A stretch of 56,309 nt of DNA from Crocinitomicaceae bacterium (GCA_003247185.1 QKAV01000051.1:1-56309), one strand, 5' to 3'. Shown: positions 1-9,077, counted from the first letter of the stretch. The notes: generated from the sequence alone by a model not told the origin. Made by a program: numbers and translations.

Positions 1-887
1 AATTTTGGTATGATCGCATCACCCCATCTGTGGAACAGACCCATACTTAAACTGGACGGTTTGTTTCTTCCGGTCATTTTAGAGCCTTCTGTTAATGTGT
101 ATCGGTAGTACATTCCATACTGAAGTTCCATTGCAGATCCCTGATAGTTAAAATATACGGCAGGCATTACAGATCCTGGAGAATTACCTATTCCAATCAA
201 ACTATTTGCAAAGACTGTCATGCGCATTTTTAGTTTTTCATTTCCATTTTCAATGAACCCGAAATTTGGGTTATTTACATGAAAAAATGCCACTCCCGCA
301 TTGATTACGCGTTTGTTATTTTGGGTCATATATCCTTCCCCGACACGATTTGTATATAGGATTCCTGCTCCTGCATCCATATAACCGAATGATGCCGAAT
401 TGAATGTTTCTCCCGAAGCTATGGAAGCATCATACGAACTACCGTTATATTGCGAAGCCCACATTCCATTATTTGCGGACAAGGCTCTTTGACCATATCC
501 TCCATAGATTCCCAAACCGATTGTATTTTCCCTGTCCAAAAGCAAATGGTACGCGAGGTTGATGGATACATTCGTTGTACTCACACGGTTATCACCCGAA
601 TTATCATTGTAAAAATTAATACCCCCTGCTATGATACCTTTCTTCTGAAATTGGTTTTCGTTGAATCGGGCATCGTATGAGGCTGAAATCGTGTTGTAAG
701 GAGAAGCAACGCTATTCCATTGGGTACGATAGTTTACGATCCCCATCATTGGCGCATTGGCACCTGCTAAAGCCGGATTCAGGTTAAAAGGTGCATTTTC
801 CACTTGCGAAAAGTGTACATCCTGTGCAACGGAAATCGTTGTGATTAAAAGTGCTGCAACTGAGTTAATTATTTTTAGTGATCTCAT
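1..887 (-). CDS. PorP/SprF family outer membrane protein, 3' end missing
   Basis: The reading frame starts at the ATG at 887 and runs off the left edge without a stop, so the C-terminus is missing. The translation begins with a signal peptide (MRSLKIINSVAALLITTISVAQ) followed by DVHFSQVENAPFNLNPALAG, and a little later YRTQW; these are hallmarks of the PorP/SprF family. The rest is rich in alternating Tyr/Gly/Asn segments, as in an outer-membrane beta barrel. PorP/SprF proteins help type IX secretion handle cargo with CHU_C (type B) C-termini, and the gene usually lies directly after its adhesin, as sprF follows sprB. Here it starts 16 bases after the stop of the upstream CHU_C adhesin, so co-transcription is likely. 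I infer that it serves that adhesin. Confidence 0.9.
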   Translation of the reverse strand, partial: MRSLKIINSVAALLITTISVAQDVHFSQVENAPFNLNPALAGANAPMMGIVNYRTQWNSVASPYNTISASYDARFNENQFQKKGIIAGGINFYNDNSGDNRVSTTNVSINLAYHLLLDRENTIGLGIYGGYGQRALSANNGMWASQYNGSSYDASIASGETFNSASFGYMDAGAGILYTNRVGEGYMTQNNKRVINAGVAFFHVNNPNFGFIENGNEKLKMRMTVFANSLIGIGNSPGSVMPAVYFNYQGSAMELQYGMYYRYTLTEGSKMTGRNKPSSLSMGLFHRWGDAIIPK

Positions 888-903
888 AATCTGGATATTG
901 GCA

Positions 904-3900
904 TTATCTTACTAGTGTTATATTTCCCGATGTCTCAATAACATCTCCGTTACTTTTCATGACATATAAGGTGTAAACAAACGTCCCTTCCTGAACAGGT
1001 TTTCCTTTGTATGTTCCATCCCAGCAAATTTCATTTTGCTGTCCGGACGTACTGCTGTAAGTACTCGCTGTCTCAAAGACCATTTCTCCCCATCTGTCAA
1101 ATACTCTGAATTGGATTTCTGTGATGCATTCTCCATAAACACACAAGTATTCGTTTGCTGAAGGACCGGTACCATTCGGTGAGAAGATCGTCGGAACAAA
1201 TAATTCTGCACAATCTTTTTCGACAACAATAAGTACGCTATCGCTTCCCGTACAACCCAGAGCATCTGTTCCTGTTACGATGTACAGAGTAGTTTGGTCA
1301 GGAGTTGCGATCGGATTTGCACAATCAGAACAACTCAATCCGGTGGAAGGTGTCCATACATACGTGTCCGCTCCTGTTGTGGTAATGTCTACACTTGACC
1401 CGCTTGTAATAGTTGCATTGTCTGGCGTCGCATCTACTCCCAGATTTCCTGAATTGGAAACAGTATAGTTTTCTGTGCTTGTACATCCATTGTCATCTGT
1501 TATGGTAACCGAGTAACTTCCTGCCGTCAGTCCTGAAATACCTGAAGTTGTTTCACCGTTCGGAGTCCAGCTATAGGTATAATTTCCAGACCCTCCAGTA
1601 GCATTCAATGTAACGCTTCCAAGGGTTGAATTGGAGCAGTCCACGTCTGTAGCAGCACCATTTCCTGCAATGGATTGAGGTTCGGTGATTGTCCAGTTGT
1701 CTGTGGAGCTACAACCGAGGTTGTCAGTAACAAGAACGGTATAACTTCCAGGAGTAAGTCCTGTAACATCATCAGTTGAGCCTGCATTTGGAGTCCAGCT
1801 GTATGTGTATGGTGCCTGTCCGCCCGTGATCGTTAAATAAATAGCTCCGTCACTGTCACCATTACAAGTTACATTAAACAGTGAGTCAAGAGTAATAACC
1901 GGTGCTCCTGCAACAGGGTCTACGGTGTAGGAAGTAACGGAAGAAGTTGTACAACCTGTGTTAACGTCCTGAACTGTTATTGTATATGATCCGGTAGTTA
2001 ATCCGGTAAATGAAGCAGATGTCTGATAATTTATTCCATCGATACTATACGTGTAATTTGAACCGATCGGATCAGTTACGTCTATAGTTCCTGTTGGAGT
2101 AGAACAGGTTGGCTGTGTTACTGTTCCTGTTGGAGCGGTAGGCCCTGAAGGAATCGGATCAACGGTAGCAGATGAAGAGGTACTTGAAGTACACCCTGCT
2201 GCATTGGTTACCGTAAATGTGTAGGATCCTGAACTTAACCCGGAAACAGTTGCTGTCGTACCCGTACCAGTTTGTGTCGCCCCACCTGGAGTTGTTGTAA
2301 TCGTCCATGATCCTGACGCAGGTAAACCACTTAGATCTATACTTCCCGTAGTATTGATACAATCGGGCTGTGTAATGGTTCCGATTATTGGAGCCGAAGG
2401 AGTTGCCGGTTGAGGATCAATAATAACGTTTGATGAACTTCCGGATACGCATCCTGATGCATCCTCTACAGTAAAAGTATAGGTGGTGTTAGCTGTCAGA
2501 CCTGAAATGGTAGTTGTAGTTCCTGTACCAGTTTGTGTCGCTCCACCTGGAGTTGTTGTGATTGTCCATGTTCCTGATGCAGGTAGTCCGCTAAGATCAA
2601 CGCTTCCTGTTGCAGTGGAACAATCCGGTTGAACAATATTACTGGTCAACGGCGCAGATGGTGCTGAAGGTACAGTGTTAATGACAGCATTTGTTGAAGA
2701 CGTTGAAGTACATCCCGCCGCATTCGTAACTGTAAAAGTATAGGTGGTTCCTGCTGTTAAACCGGTGAAAGTAGCAGTAGTACCTGTTCCAGTTTGCGTT
2801 GCACTACCTGGGGTAGCAGTAATCGTCCATGATCCTGACGCAGGTAAACCACTTAGATCAACACTTCCCGTAGCAACGCTACAAGTAGGTTGAGTAATGG
2901 TTCCGATAACCGGTGCTGTCGGTGTTGCAGGTTGCGCGTTAACTACCGCATTGGCTGATGAACCGGAAGTACACCCTGCTGCATTGGTTACAGTAAATGT
3001 ATAGGTGGTATTATCTGTAAGACCTGAGATAGTAGCAGTAGTACCTGTACCCGTTTGTGTTGCTCCTCCTGGAGAAGTGGTAATTGTCCATGTTCCTGAT
3101 GCAGGTAAACCACTTAGATCAACGCTTCCTGTGGCAACGCTACACGTAGGTTGAGTAATGGTTCCGATAACTGGTGCCCCCGGAGCTGCCGGAATAGTAT
3201 TGATTACAACGTTTCCTGTCGATCCGGAAACACATCCGCCTGAATTAGTTACAGTGAATGTGTAGGTTGTACCAGCCGTAAGACCGGTGAAAGTAGCCGT
3301 AGTTCCTGTTCCGGTTTGTGTTGCACCACCCGGATTTGCAGTAATCGTCCACGTTCCTGACGATGGTAAGTTTCCAAGGTCTACGCTTCCGGTTGTATTT
3401 ATACAATCCGGTTGAACAATATTACTTGTTGTAGGAGTGGAAGGAAGCGAAATAATGGTGTTTGTGAAGTTCTCAGTACATGTTGTTCCGTTGTAGGTAA
3501 TACCAACACTAACATTAAAATTCTGATTGCTTCCGGTCGTGTTAGTTGGGGTATATGTAAATGTCTGACCTGAACCGGAAGTTGGAGAAGCTGAAGTTCC
3601 TCCGGGTGCAGTTACGGTCCAGTTGTAGGTTGCTCCCGTTGATGGTAAAGCTTCAAAATCAAAGGCTGTTCCACTACAAGCAGGAGTGGTAGCAGTAATT
3701 TGGTTCGCTCCCGGAACTGTTACAGTAACCGTATTGGAAGTTGTTTCGCATCCTGTTGTTCCTGCAATAACCTGAAACTGATACGTGCCTTGTGCAGCAC
3801 CACTTGTGTTAATTGTTAATACATCTGTGGTTCCGTTTGCGTAGGTGAATCCTGCAGGAGAACTGTTAGTAACATTTTCCCATGTCCCTCCGTTATTGTA

Positions 3901-5502
3901 TTGCCATTGGTATGGCCCGCCTGACGCTACTACCGATAACACATCAGAATCCGTAGAACACATTGTATTGTCCGTTGGCTGAGTTGTGATCGTTGGAGCA
4001 GTACATACGGTATAAGAACATTGCACGGAGGTTGCGGGTGTAACACTGGCAACAGTCAGGGCAAGGGTTTGAGGTCCGACAGTACCTGTCCAAACATTAT
4101 AGTACGGATCCGCGACTGTTGTAGGTCCAGCTGATGCACTTGGTGTAAATGAGGTTGGTGCACAACCGGATAATGGCGTATCCCCTGAAGGATCTGTTTT
4201 TATTACATGATAATCATAGTTCGCAGCCCCTGTAGTCATTGAGGTCATGATATAACCTCCGTCTGATGTTTGGGACCCTCTAGGCAGAAGAGTGGCAAGA
4301 CTAAAAGTGTAGTATTTTGCCCAAACATTGGATGTTGCGGTACTGTTTACACGATGCAGGGAGTTTGAAAAGACAAAACTCAAAGGTTTAATATACATCC
4401 CCATTGTAACCAGGTCTGTTCCTCCTGCTACTTCGTATATCTGTGAATTGTCAACGGGGTCCGTTCCGAAAAAGCTGGATGAGTAAGTAAAATCCCTGCT
4501 GAATGTCAATCCCCAACCTCCACTTGACGGATATTTAGTGATCCACTCTTTGCTGTTATCATAACCTACAGCTATCGGAGCGCCGGCACTTGTTTTGTTG
4601 ATTGCACCGAAATATTTGCTACTCTGACTCGAACTGAAACTTATGGCATCGAACTGCTTGTGGTAAGTTATAGTTCCTGCAGTAGTTGTTTTTAGTAGAA
4701 TTGCATCAGTTGGAGATTGGTCATTACAGTCGTTACTCGGATCCGGATTCCAATCATTAACATCATAACTACCAACAGCAATATAACCATCGGATACCTC
4801 TACTACGTCCACGAATGAAGCGTCATTATAAATCCGGTCAGTGGCATTCTTGGCTGCGTTGTTGTAATATCTGAAAACTTTGTGCCACAGGTGATTCCCG
4901 TTGTTATCCATTTTAACAATAAGTGGTGAACCGAAATATTCTGTATGAGAGTCACCATTGGAGTCGGTACAGTTTTGCGATGCATAATATATTTCTGCTC
5001 CTCCACCGTCAGGGTCATACCCGATGACATATCCGACAGCAACATACCCCCCGTCTGAAGCCTTAATCACACGGTTAAAGTAAGCGCCATCCGCCTGACT
5101 AATGGAAAATTTGGTTGATGCAAGAACATTACCCGTAGCATCTATTCGCATAAATACTCCGGCATTCGATTCACTACCTCCACAGAGATAATATTCACTG
5201 TTTGCCGCATCTTTTTTGATGTCATTTAACTGAAAGCCTATTGAACCGTCATAATACCTTTTCGACCATACCAGGTTTCCTATATCGTCGATTTGAGTTA
5301 CCGTACCATAAATAGGCAGGAAGTTAAGGTTGGTTCCTGCAAATACATAATTTGAATTCGTTAATGCTTCCACTGCATTTCCCGGAAGATCAAACAGTGC
5401 CTGATCATAATTTACCCGAAAGGCATTTGTGGTTTGTGCTTCTGCCTGAGTGTACAAAAGCACTGAAAAAACTGAAATTAGTAGTAGTCTTATTTTCTTC
5501 AT
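904..5502 (-). CDS. Large repeat-rich T9SS surface protein with CHU_C (type B) sorting domain
   Basis: This 1532-residue secreted protein starts with a Sec signal peptide (residues 1-23, ending AEAQ). Residues ~24-500 look like a beta-propeller of the kind with DGGY and D..GN..W repeats. An Ig-like domain (~503-597) and a PKD-like domain (~598-680) follow. Then come about five near-identical ~87-residue repeats with a sixth diverged copy (~680-1135; motifs QPTC, TGSVDLSGLPASG, TQTGTGTT, GCTS), and two SprB-type repeats (~1210-1350, TGG..PYTYSWTP). The last ~100 residues are a CHU_C/gliding-motility-associated C-terminal domain (FVPTIFSPNG, FDRWGE, CWDGTYKGKPVQEG), the signal for type B export through SprA and surface attachment. 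A PorP/SprF gene follows. The likely role is adhesion or gliding-related surface display, by inference. The start ATG lies ~54 bases below a TAAATTTG box. Confidence 0.92.
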   Translation of the reverse strand: MKKIRLLLISVFSVLLYTQAEAQTTNAFRVNYDQALFDLPGNAVEALTNSNYVFAGTNLNFLPIYGTVTQIDDIGNLVWSKRYYDGSIGFQLNDIKKDAANSEYYLCGGSESNAGVFMRIDATGNVLASTKFSISQADGAYFNRVIKASDGGYVAVGYVIGYDPDGGGAEIYYASQNCTDSNGDSHTEYFGSPLIVKMDNNGNHLWHKVFRYYNNAAKNATDRIYNDASFVDVVEVSDGYIAVGSYDVNDWNPDPSNDCNDQSPTDAILLKTTTAGTITYHKQFDAISFSSSQSSKYFGAINKTSAGAPIAVGYDNSKEWITKYPSSGGWGLTFSRDFTYSSSFFGTDPVDNSQIYEVAGGTDLVTMGMYIKPLSFVFSNSLHRVNSTATSNVWAKYYTFSLATLLPRGSQTSDGGYIMTSMTTGAANYDYHVIKTDPSGDTPLSGCAPTSFTPSASAGPTTVADPYYNVWTGTVGPQTLALTVASVTPATSVQCSYTVCTAPTITTQPTDNTMCSTDSDVLSVVASGGPYQWQYNNGGTWENVTNSSPAGFTYANGTTDVLTINTSGAAQGTYQFQVIAGTTGCETTSNTVTVTVPGANQITATTPACSGTAFDFEALPSTGATYNWTVTAPGGTSASPTSGSGQTFTYTPTNTTGSNQNFNVSVGITYNGTTCTENFTNTIISLPSTPTTSNIVQPDCINTTGSVDLGNLPSSGTWTITANPGGATQTGTGTTATFTGLTAGTTYTFTVTNSGGCVSGSTGNVVINTIPAAPGAPVIGTITQPTCSVATGSVDLSGLPASGTWTITTSPGGATQTGTGTTATISGLTDNTTYTFTVTNAAGCTSGSSANAVVNAQPATPTAPVIGTITQPTCSVATGSVDLSGLPASGSWTITATPGSATQTGTGTTATFTGLTAGTTYTFTVTNAAGCTSTSSTNAVINTVPSAPSAPLTSNIVQPDCSTATGSVDLSGLPASGTWTITTTPGGATQTGTGTTTTISGLTANTTYTFTVEDASGCVSGSSSNVIIDPQPATPSAPIIGTITQPDCINTTGSIDLSGLPASGSWTITTTPGGATQTGTGTTATVSGLSSGSYTFTVTNAAGCTSSTSSSATVDPIPSGPTAPTGTVTQPTCSTPTGTIDVTDPIGSNYTYSIDGINYQTSASFTGLTTGSYTITVQDVNTGCTTSSVTSYTVDPVAGAPVITLDSLFNVTCNGDSDGAIYLTITGGQAPYTYSWTPNAGSTDDVTGLTPGSYTVLVTDNLGCSSTDNWTITEPQSIAGNGAATDVDCSNSTLGSVTLNATGGSGNYTYSWTPNGETTSGISGLTAGSYSVTITDDNGCTSTENYTVSNSGNLGVDATPDNATITSGSSVDITTTGADTYVWTPSTGLSCSDCANPIATPDQTTLYIVTGTDALGCTGSDSVLIVVEKDCAELFVPTIFSPNGTGPSANEYLCVYGECITEIQFRVFDRWGEMVFETASTYSSTSGQQNEICWDGTYKGKPVQEGTFVYTLYVMKSNGDVIETSGNITLVR
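2100..3460 (-). repeat. Tandem ~261-bp coding repeats (five close copies plus one diverged)
   Basis: Inside the first adhesin gene, a unit of about 261 bases (87 codons) recurs in tandem. Each copy carries the same landmarks: a QPTC/QPDC start near 3410, 3145, 2882, 2620, 2358 and (diverged) 2105, then TGSVDLSGLPASG, TQTGTGTT and a GC pair. Copies alternate between a SNIVQPDC and an IGTITQPTC opening, which suggests higher-order duplication. The identity at DNA level is high enough for slippage or recombination. Confidence 0.85.
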
Positions 5503-5520
5503 CGTAGTAGCTGTTTAACT

Positions 5521-5535
5521 GGGAAACATGTTCCC
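5521..5535. repeat. Short inverted repeat in leader of first adhesin gene
   Basis: GGGAA and TTCCC flank five bases, giving a perfect 5-bp dyad 19 bases before the adhesin start codon and inside its inferred 5' leader. It could be an RNA hairpin affecting translation or an operator; the sequence alone does not decide. Confidence 0.35.
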
Positions 5536-5560
5536 TAAAACTTTAGTCTTTAACCGATTA

Positions 5561-5568
5561 CAAATTTA
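5561..5568 (-). promoter_or_regulatory. -7 promoter box of first adhesin gene
   Basis: Minus-strand TAAATTTG matches the Bacteroidetes -7 consensus TAnnTTTG exactly. The implied transcription start is about 50-55 bases before the ATG at 5502. A TTG lies 16 bases upstream, slightly closer than usual for a -33 element. Confidence 0.6.
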
Positions 5569-5591
5569 CCATGATTGCATCTTTCAATATA

Positions 5592-5609
5592 GGAGGGTTT
5601 CCCCCTCAA
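5592..5609 (-). promoter_or_regulatory. Conserved 18-bp dyad upstream of first adhesin promoter
   Basis: Minus strand TTGAGGGGGAAACCCTCC contains GAGGG/CCCTC arms around five bases. It ends 23 bases before the TAAATTTG box. Seventeen of 18 bases recur at 8987-9004 at exactly the same distance from the second adhesin's -7 box. The position, centred roughly 30-40 bases upstream of the transcription start, is where an activator would bind. The binding protein is unknown. Confidence 0.55.
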
Positions 5610-5633
5610 TTTGACATAATGATTTTAACAGTT

Positions 5634-8600
5634 TTAGCGTACAATTGTGATATTTCCTGACTTTTCAATTATTGTATCATCAAATAAGCGTGCATAAATG
5701 GAGTACACATAACTTCCTTCCTGAACAGGTTTACCTCTGAATGTTCCATCCCAGCATATCGTGCTTTTGTCTGCAGAGTTCGATAAATAAGCCTCATCTG
5801 TTTGGAAAACCAATTCTCCCCATCGATCAAATACTTTAAAATTAAGTTCGGAAATACAATTACCATAGACACACAGATATTCATTGGCACTTGGACCGCT
5901 TCCGTTAGGAGAGAACATTGTTGGCACAAAAAGATCTGCACAATTAATTTCCACATAAATAGTAACCGTATCTGCTCCAGTACATCCGGAAAGATCAGTA
6001 CCCGTGACAATATAGGTAGTCGTTACTTCCGGAGATGCGATCGGGCTTGCGCAGTCTGAACAACTTAGTCCGGAACTTGGAGTCCAGGTATATGTATTGG
6101 CACCGGAAGCAGTCAGAATTACCTGCTCACCAGATGTTATAGTAGCTGAACCGGGTGATACAACAACAGGAATTCCTCCAGTAACATTCACTGTATAAGT
6201 GGAAGATGTACTACAGCCATCCTGATCTGTAACCGCAATGGTATAATTGCCGGCAGTTACATTTGAAAGGCCGGTAGTAGTTTCCCCTCCGGGAGACCAT
6301 AAGTAAGTATAGTTCCCTGCTCCTCCTGTTGCTGAAACTGAAACCGCTCCGTTAGATTGACCGCAGTCTTCATCTGTAATGGATTCAGTTAATACAATCT
6401 GCGAAGGTTCTCCGATTGTAACTGTTTCTACCGAAACACAACCTATGGCATCAGTAACAGCAATTGTATAAGTACCAGCAGTCAGGTTAGCAGCTGTAGC
6501 TGCAGTTCCTCCTGTAGGACTCCATGCATAAGTATAGGGAGAAGTTCCTCCTGTAGCGGAAACTGTAGCGGTACCATCAGCAGCTCCGAAACATGAAGCA
6601 TCAGTGGTGTTGGAAATTGAAAGTGTCGGACCTCCGTTAGTTGGAACTACAATATTGATCACTTCTGAACAGGTATTTGCATCAGTTACAGTTACGGTAT
6701 ATGATCCGCCAGGTATGTTATTCGCGGTAGCTGCTGTACCTCCTGTAGGCGACCAGTTGTAGGAGTATGGAGCAGTTCCTCCGGTAGCTGTAACAGTTGC
6801 TTGTCCATCATTGGATCCGCACGTTGCGGCCACAATGTTGCTTGAAGAGAGTTGAAGTGCTGCCGGTTCATTGATCGTGATATTCAAAACGTCCGTACAG
6901 CCTGAAGCATCGGTTACAGTTACAGTATAGGTTCCCGCTGATAATGAGGATTGAACGGCACCACTCAGTGAACCCGGCATCCAGTTGTAAGAATAAGCAG
7001 GTGTCCCTCCGGTTGTTGAAACAGTAGCAGCGCCATCGTTCGCGCCATTACAGGTAATATCTGAACTACTTTGTAATGTTAAAGCCGGTCCGTTTGTATT
7101 GCTGATTGTTGCTGAACCATTTGCGGTACATCCGTTTGCATCTGTTACCACAACAGTATAAGTTCCGGCAGCTAGTGATGAGACGGATGATGAAGTTGCT
7201 CCTCCCGGATTCCATAAATAAGAAAGACTACCTGTTCCACCTGATGCAGATACGCTGACACTTCCATTCGCTTGTCCACATGAAGCAGGTGTGGAATTTG
7301 TGTTGAGCGTTATTACTGTAGGTTCATTGATTGTAACCGTTGTACTTCCCGGGCAAAGATTGGCGTCTGAAACGCTTATCGTATATGTGCCCGGAGCTAA
7401 ATTGCTTTGGCTTGCACCATTCAGGTTTCCTGGAGTCCAGGTGTAAGTGTATCCTGGAGTTCCTCCTGAAGCAGAAGCCGTTGCAGAACCATCAGTTAAG
7501 CCATTACAACTGATGTCATTCACACCGGACATGGTAATGGTTATTGTTGGACATGCAGAACAGCTTGGGATATTATTCAGATCAGGGATAGTAATAATAG
7601 TTCCCACAGCATCTTCCACCTGAAGTGGATAATTTGTAGTTGGTGTTACAGTTGTTCCGGTAGCGAATACCTGGTAACCTGCCGGAACCGAACAACTAGT
7701 GGCTGGTGTAAAGCCATTCAGACAAGTCCCTCCGAACCAGGTATAACCACAGTTCTGACATTCGGTCTGATTCGTTATCGGTGTTGACCCGCCGGCACTC
7801 CATTCACTCCACGTAAACGGACCTGTTCCGCCATTTACGGTTAGATCACCATTTGATTCCATACAGACATCCATACATGGTGCAACGGTAATATCATAGG
7901 AAGTGGAGGTGCCACAAGTTGCATTAAATGTGATGGTATGTACTCCGAATCCTGCAACAGAAGGATCAAAAACCCCGGTACTTGCATTAATTCCTGTTCC
8001 GGACCACGTTCCGGAAATTGTTGTGGAACAGTTACTTATTCCAGGACTGGCGGTGTAGTTTGTTGGACCGTCAGAAGGACATAAGGACTGCGGACCTTGA
8101 ATTTCAACATAGCAGCATTGGTTTTGTTCAATGCTAACATCATCAATGAAATAATAGGCAAAGTAATTTCCAAATCCGTTACCGTTTGCACTGGCGTGGT
8201 TCGTGGTCGCATCATCATGGAAGTTCCCGATAATAAAGTACTGTTCTCCACCGGCAGCAACATAATCCCATTGTAAACGCACCCAGTTCATGGTGTCACT
8301 CAGGACACCACACGTGTTTTCCAGTTGTGGCGTTACATTGAGCTGAGATCCCTGTGAGCATGCATCTCTTAAATAATGGGTATTCGAAAAATAGACACCT
8401 AAGTCTTCAACTGCGTACGGAGAGCCGTCTGCGAGACTAACGTAAAAGGAAACGCAATAGGTTTGTCCTGCTACCAGAGGGCTTGTAGTATGCCCTTGAA
8501 TATATTCTCTGTAGTGATCTTCAATACCGAAAGGAGCAGAATAGGCGATTAAACCAACGTGTCTCGTTCCTGTTCTGGAATATTGCCATCCAATACCAAA

Positions 8601-8894
8601 TGAAGTGGCATTAGGCATATTAGTTGCGGCAATATTACACGCTGAAAACAGATCGGGAGAGGAGCAGCTATCTCCCGGAATATTTGAATTTGCATTATCC
8701 CAGGAAGGATCTAAGTCCTGACGAAAACCTTCACCTCCAAAATTTGAACAATTGGTATTGGTGATTTCGAAACTGGGGTTTACCACTAAATTTTGAGCAA
8801 AAACAGTTACTCTTACAGACACTGTAAGTAGAAACAGTGTCAACAGCAGAAGAAATTTACTTCTATTAAATAGTTGTAGCTGATTTTTTTTCAT
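5634..8894 (-). CDS. SprB-repeat T9SS surface protein with CHU_C (type B) sorting domain
   Basis: This 1086-residue secreted protein begins with a ~34-residue signal peptide ending VFAQ. Residues ~35-262 form a galactose-binding-like N-terminal module (NLVVNPSFE, W..YFIDDVSIE) found at the front of many Bacteroidetes surface proteins. Residues ~448-905 hold six SprB-type repeats of ~75 residues (CNG..DG.ATVS.TGGT..YSY.W.P, AGTYTVTVTDA.GC). The C-terminal ~100 residues are a CHU_C domain nearly identical in layout to that of the neighbouring adhesin (FVPTMFSPNG, FDRWGE, CWDGTFRGKPVQEG). The pair are evidently paralogues at their C-termini. It probably uses the same SprA/PorP route to the surface. 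Its promoter shares a dyad and spacing with the next gene, implying co-regulation. Function as an adhesin is inferred from architecture. Confidence 0.92.
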   Translation of the reverse strand: MKKNQLQLFNRSKFLLLLTLFLLTVSVRVTVFAQNLVVNPSFEITNTNCSNFGGEGFRQDLDPSWDNANSNIPGDSCSSPDLFSACNIAATNMPNATSFGIGWQYSRTGTRHVGLIAYSAPFGIEDHYREYIQGHTTSPLVAGQTYCVSFYVSLADGSPYAVEDLGVYFSNTHYLRDACSQGSQLNVTPQLENTCGVLSDTMNWVRLQWDYVAAGGEQYFIIGNFHDDATTNHASANGNGFGNYFAYYFIDDVSIEQNQCCYVEIQGPQSLCPSDGPTNYTASPGISNCSTTISGTWSGTGINASTGVFDPSVAGFGVHTITFNATCGTSTSYDITVAPCMDVCMESNGDLTVNGGTGPFTWSEWSAGGSTPITNQTECQNCGYTWFGGTCLNGFTPATSCSVPAGYQVFATGTTVTPTTNYPLQVEDAVGTIITIPDLNNIPSCSACPTITITMSGVNDISCNGLTDGSATASASGGTPGYTYTWTPGNLNGASQSNLAPGTYTISVSDANLCPGSTTVTINEPTVITLNTNSTPASCGQANGSVSVSASGGTGSLSYLWNPGGATSSSVSSLAAGTYTVVVTDANGCTANGSATISNTNGPALTLQSSSDITCNGANDGAATVSTTGGTPAYSYNWMPGSLSGAVQSSLSAGTYTVTVTDASGCTDVLNITINEPAALQLSSSNIVAATCGSNDGQATVTATGGTAPYSYNWSPTGGTAATANNIPGGSYTVTVTDANTCSEVINIVVPTNGGPTLSISNTTDASCFGAADGTATVSATGGTSPYTYAWSPTGGTAATAANLTAGTYTIAVTDAIGCVSVETVTIGEPSQIVLTESITDEDCGQSNGAVSVSATGGAGNYTYLWSPGGETTTGLSNVTAGNYTIAVTDQDGCSTSSTYTVNVTGGIPVVVSPGSATITSGEQVILTASGANTYTWTPSSGLSCSDCASPIASPEVTTTYIVTGTDLSGCTGADTVTIYVEINCADLFVPTMFSPNGSGPSANEYLCVYGNCISELNFKVFDRWGELVFQTDEAYLSNSADKSTICWDGTFRGKPVQEGSYVYSIYARLFDDTIIEKSGNITIVR
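6180..7550 (-). repeat. Six SprB-type coding repeats
   Basis: Six protein repeats of about 75 residues (~225 bases) run in tandem within the second adhesin, each with a Cys-containing opening (SCNG, SCGQ, TCGS, SCFG, DCGQ), a TGG(T/A)..YSY.W.P core and a GTYTV.VTDA.GC end. DNA identity between copies is clearly lower than in the 261-bp repeats of the neighbouring adhesin. Confidence 0.8.
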
Positions 8895-8912
8895 CTAATA
8901 ATAGCGTTTAAA

Positions 8913-8944
8913 CTGCTTGGTCAACGAATAAATCGTTAAAGCAG
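8913..8944. repeat. Hairpin in leader of second adhesin gene
   Basis: CTGCTT pairs with AAGCAG, and inside it AACGA pairs with TCGTT around a five-base loop (ATAAA), giving an 11-bp interrupted stem in the ~55-base inferred 5' leader of the adhesin. There is no U-run, so it is not a terminator. It may affect message stability or translation. Confidence 0.4.
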
Positions 8945-8955
8945 AAGTTTGGGCG

Positions 8956-8963
8956 CAAAGTTA
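8956..8963 (-). promoter_or_regulatory. -7 promoter box of second adhesin gene
   Basis: Minus-strand TAACTTTG matches TAnnTTTG exactly, with an implied start ~55 bases before the ATG at 8894. No TTG is present at the usual -33 distance; the conserved dyad occupies that region instead, suggesting activator dependence. Confidence 0.6.
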
Positions 8964-8986
8964 CTATTAGAATAAGCTTGTTTTTG

Positions 8987-9004
8987 GGAGTGTTTCCCCC
9001 TCAA
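8987..9004 (-). promoter_or_regulatory. Conserved 18-bp dyad upstream of second adhesin promoter
   Basis: Minus strand TTGAGGGGGAAACACTCC differs by one base from the element at 5592-5609. It lies 23 bases upstream of the TAACTTTG box, the same distance as in the other adhesin promoter. It is a candidate site for a shared transcription activator. Confidence 0.55.
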
Positions 9005-9022
9005 AATCAAGGTGAAAGACAA

Positions 9023-9054
9023 TAAAAAAGGGAAACCAGATAGTGATTTCCCTT
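9023..9054 (-). terminator. Rho-independent terminator after gcdH
   Basis: On the minus strand AAGGGAAA pairs with TTTCCCTT across an 11-base loop and is followed by a run of T, 24 bases after the gcdH stop. It separates gcdH from the adhesin promoter downstream. Confidence 0.75.
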
Positions 9055-9077
9055 CTATATGTGATAAAAATGATTAG

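Noticed and set aside
450-680. A 76-codon open frame on the plus strand near the left end
   Set aside because: It lies antisense to the truncated PorP/SprF gene, whose translation is clearly a real protein; the plus frame has no recognisable features.
2100-3460. Regular spacing of similar sequences suggestive of a CRISPR array
   Set aside because: The unit is ~261 bases, fully coding and in frame with a secreted protein; there are no short repeats with unique spacers.
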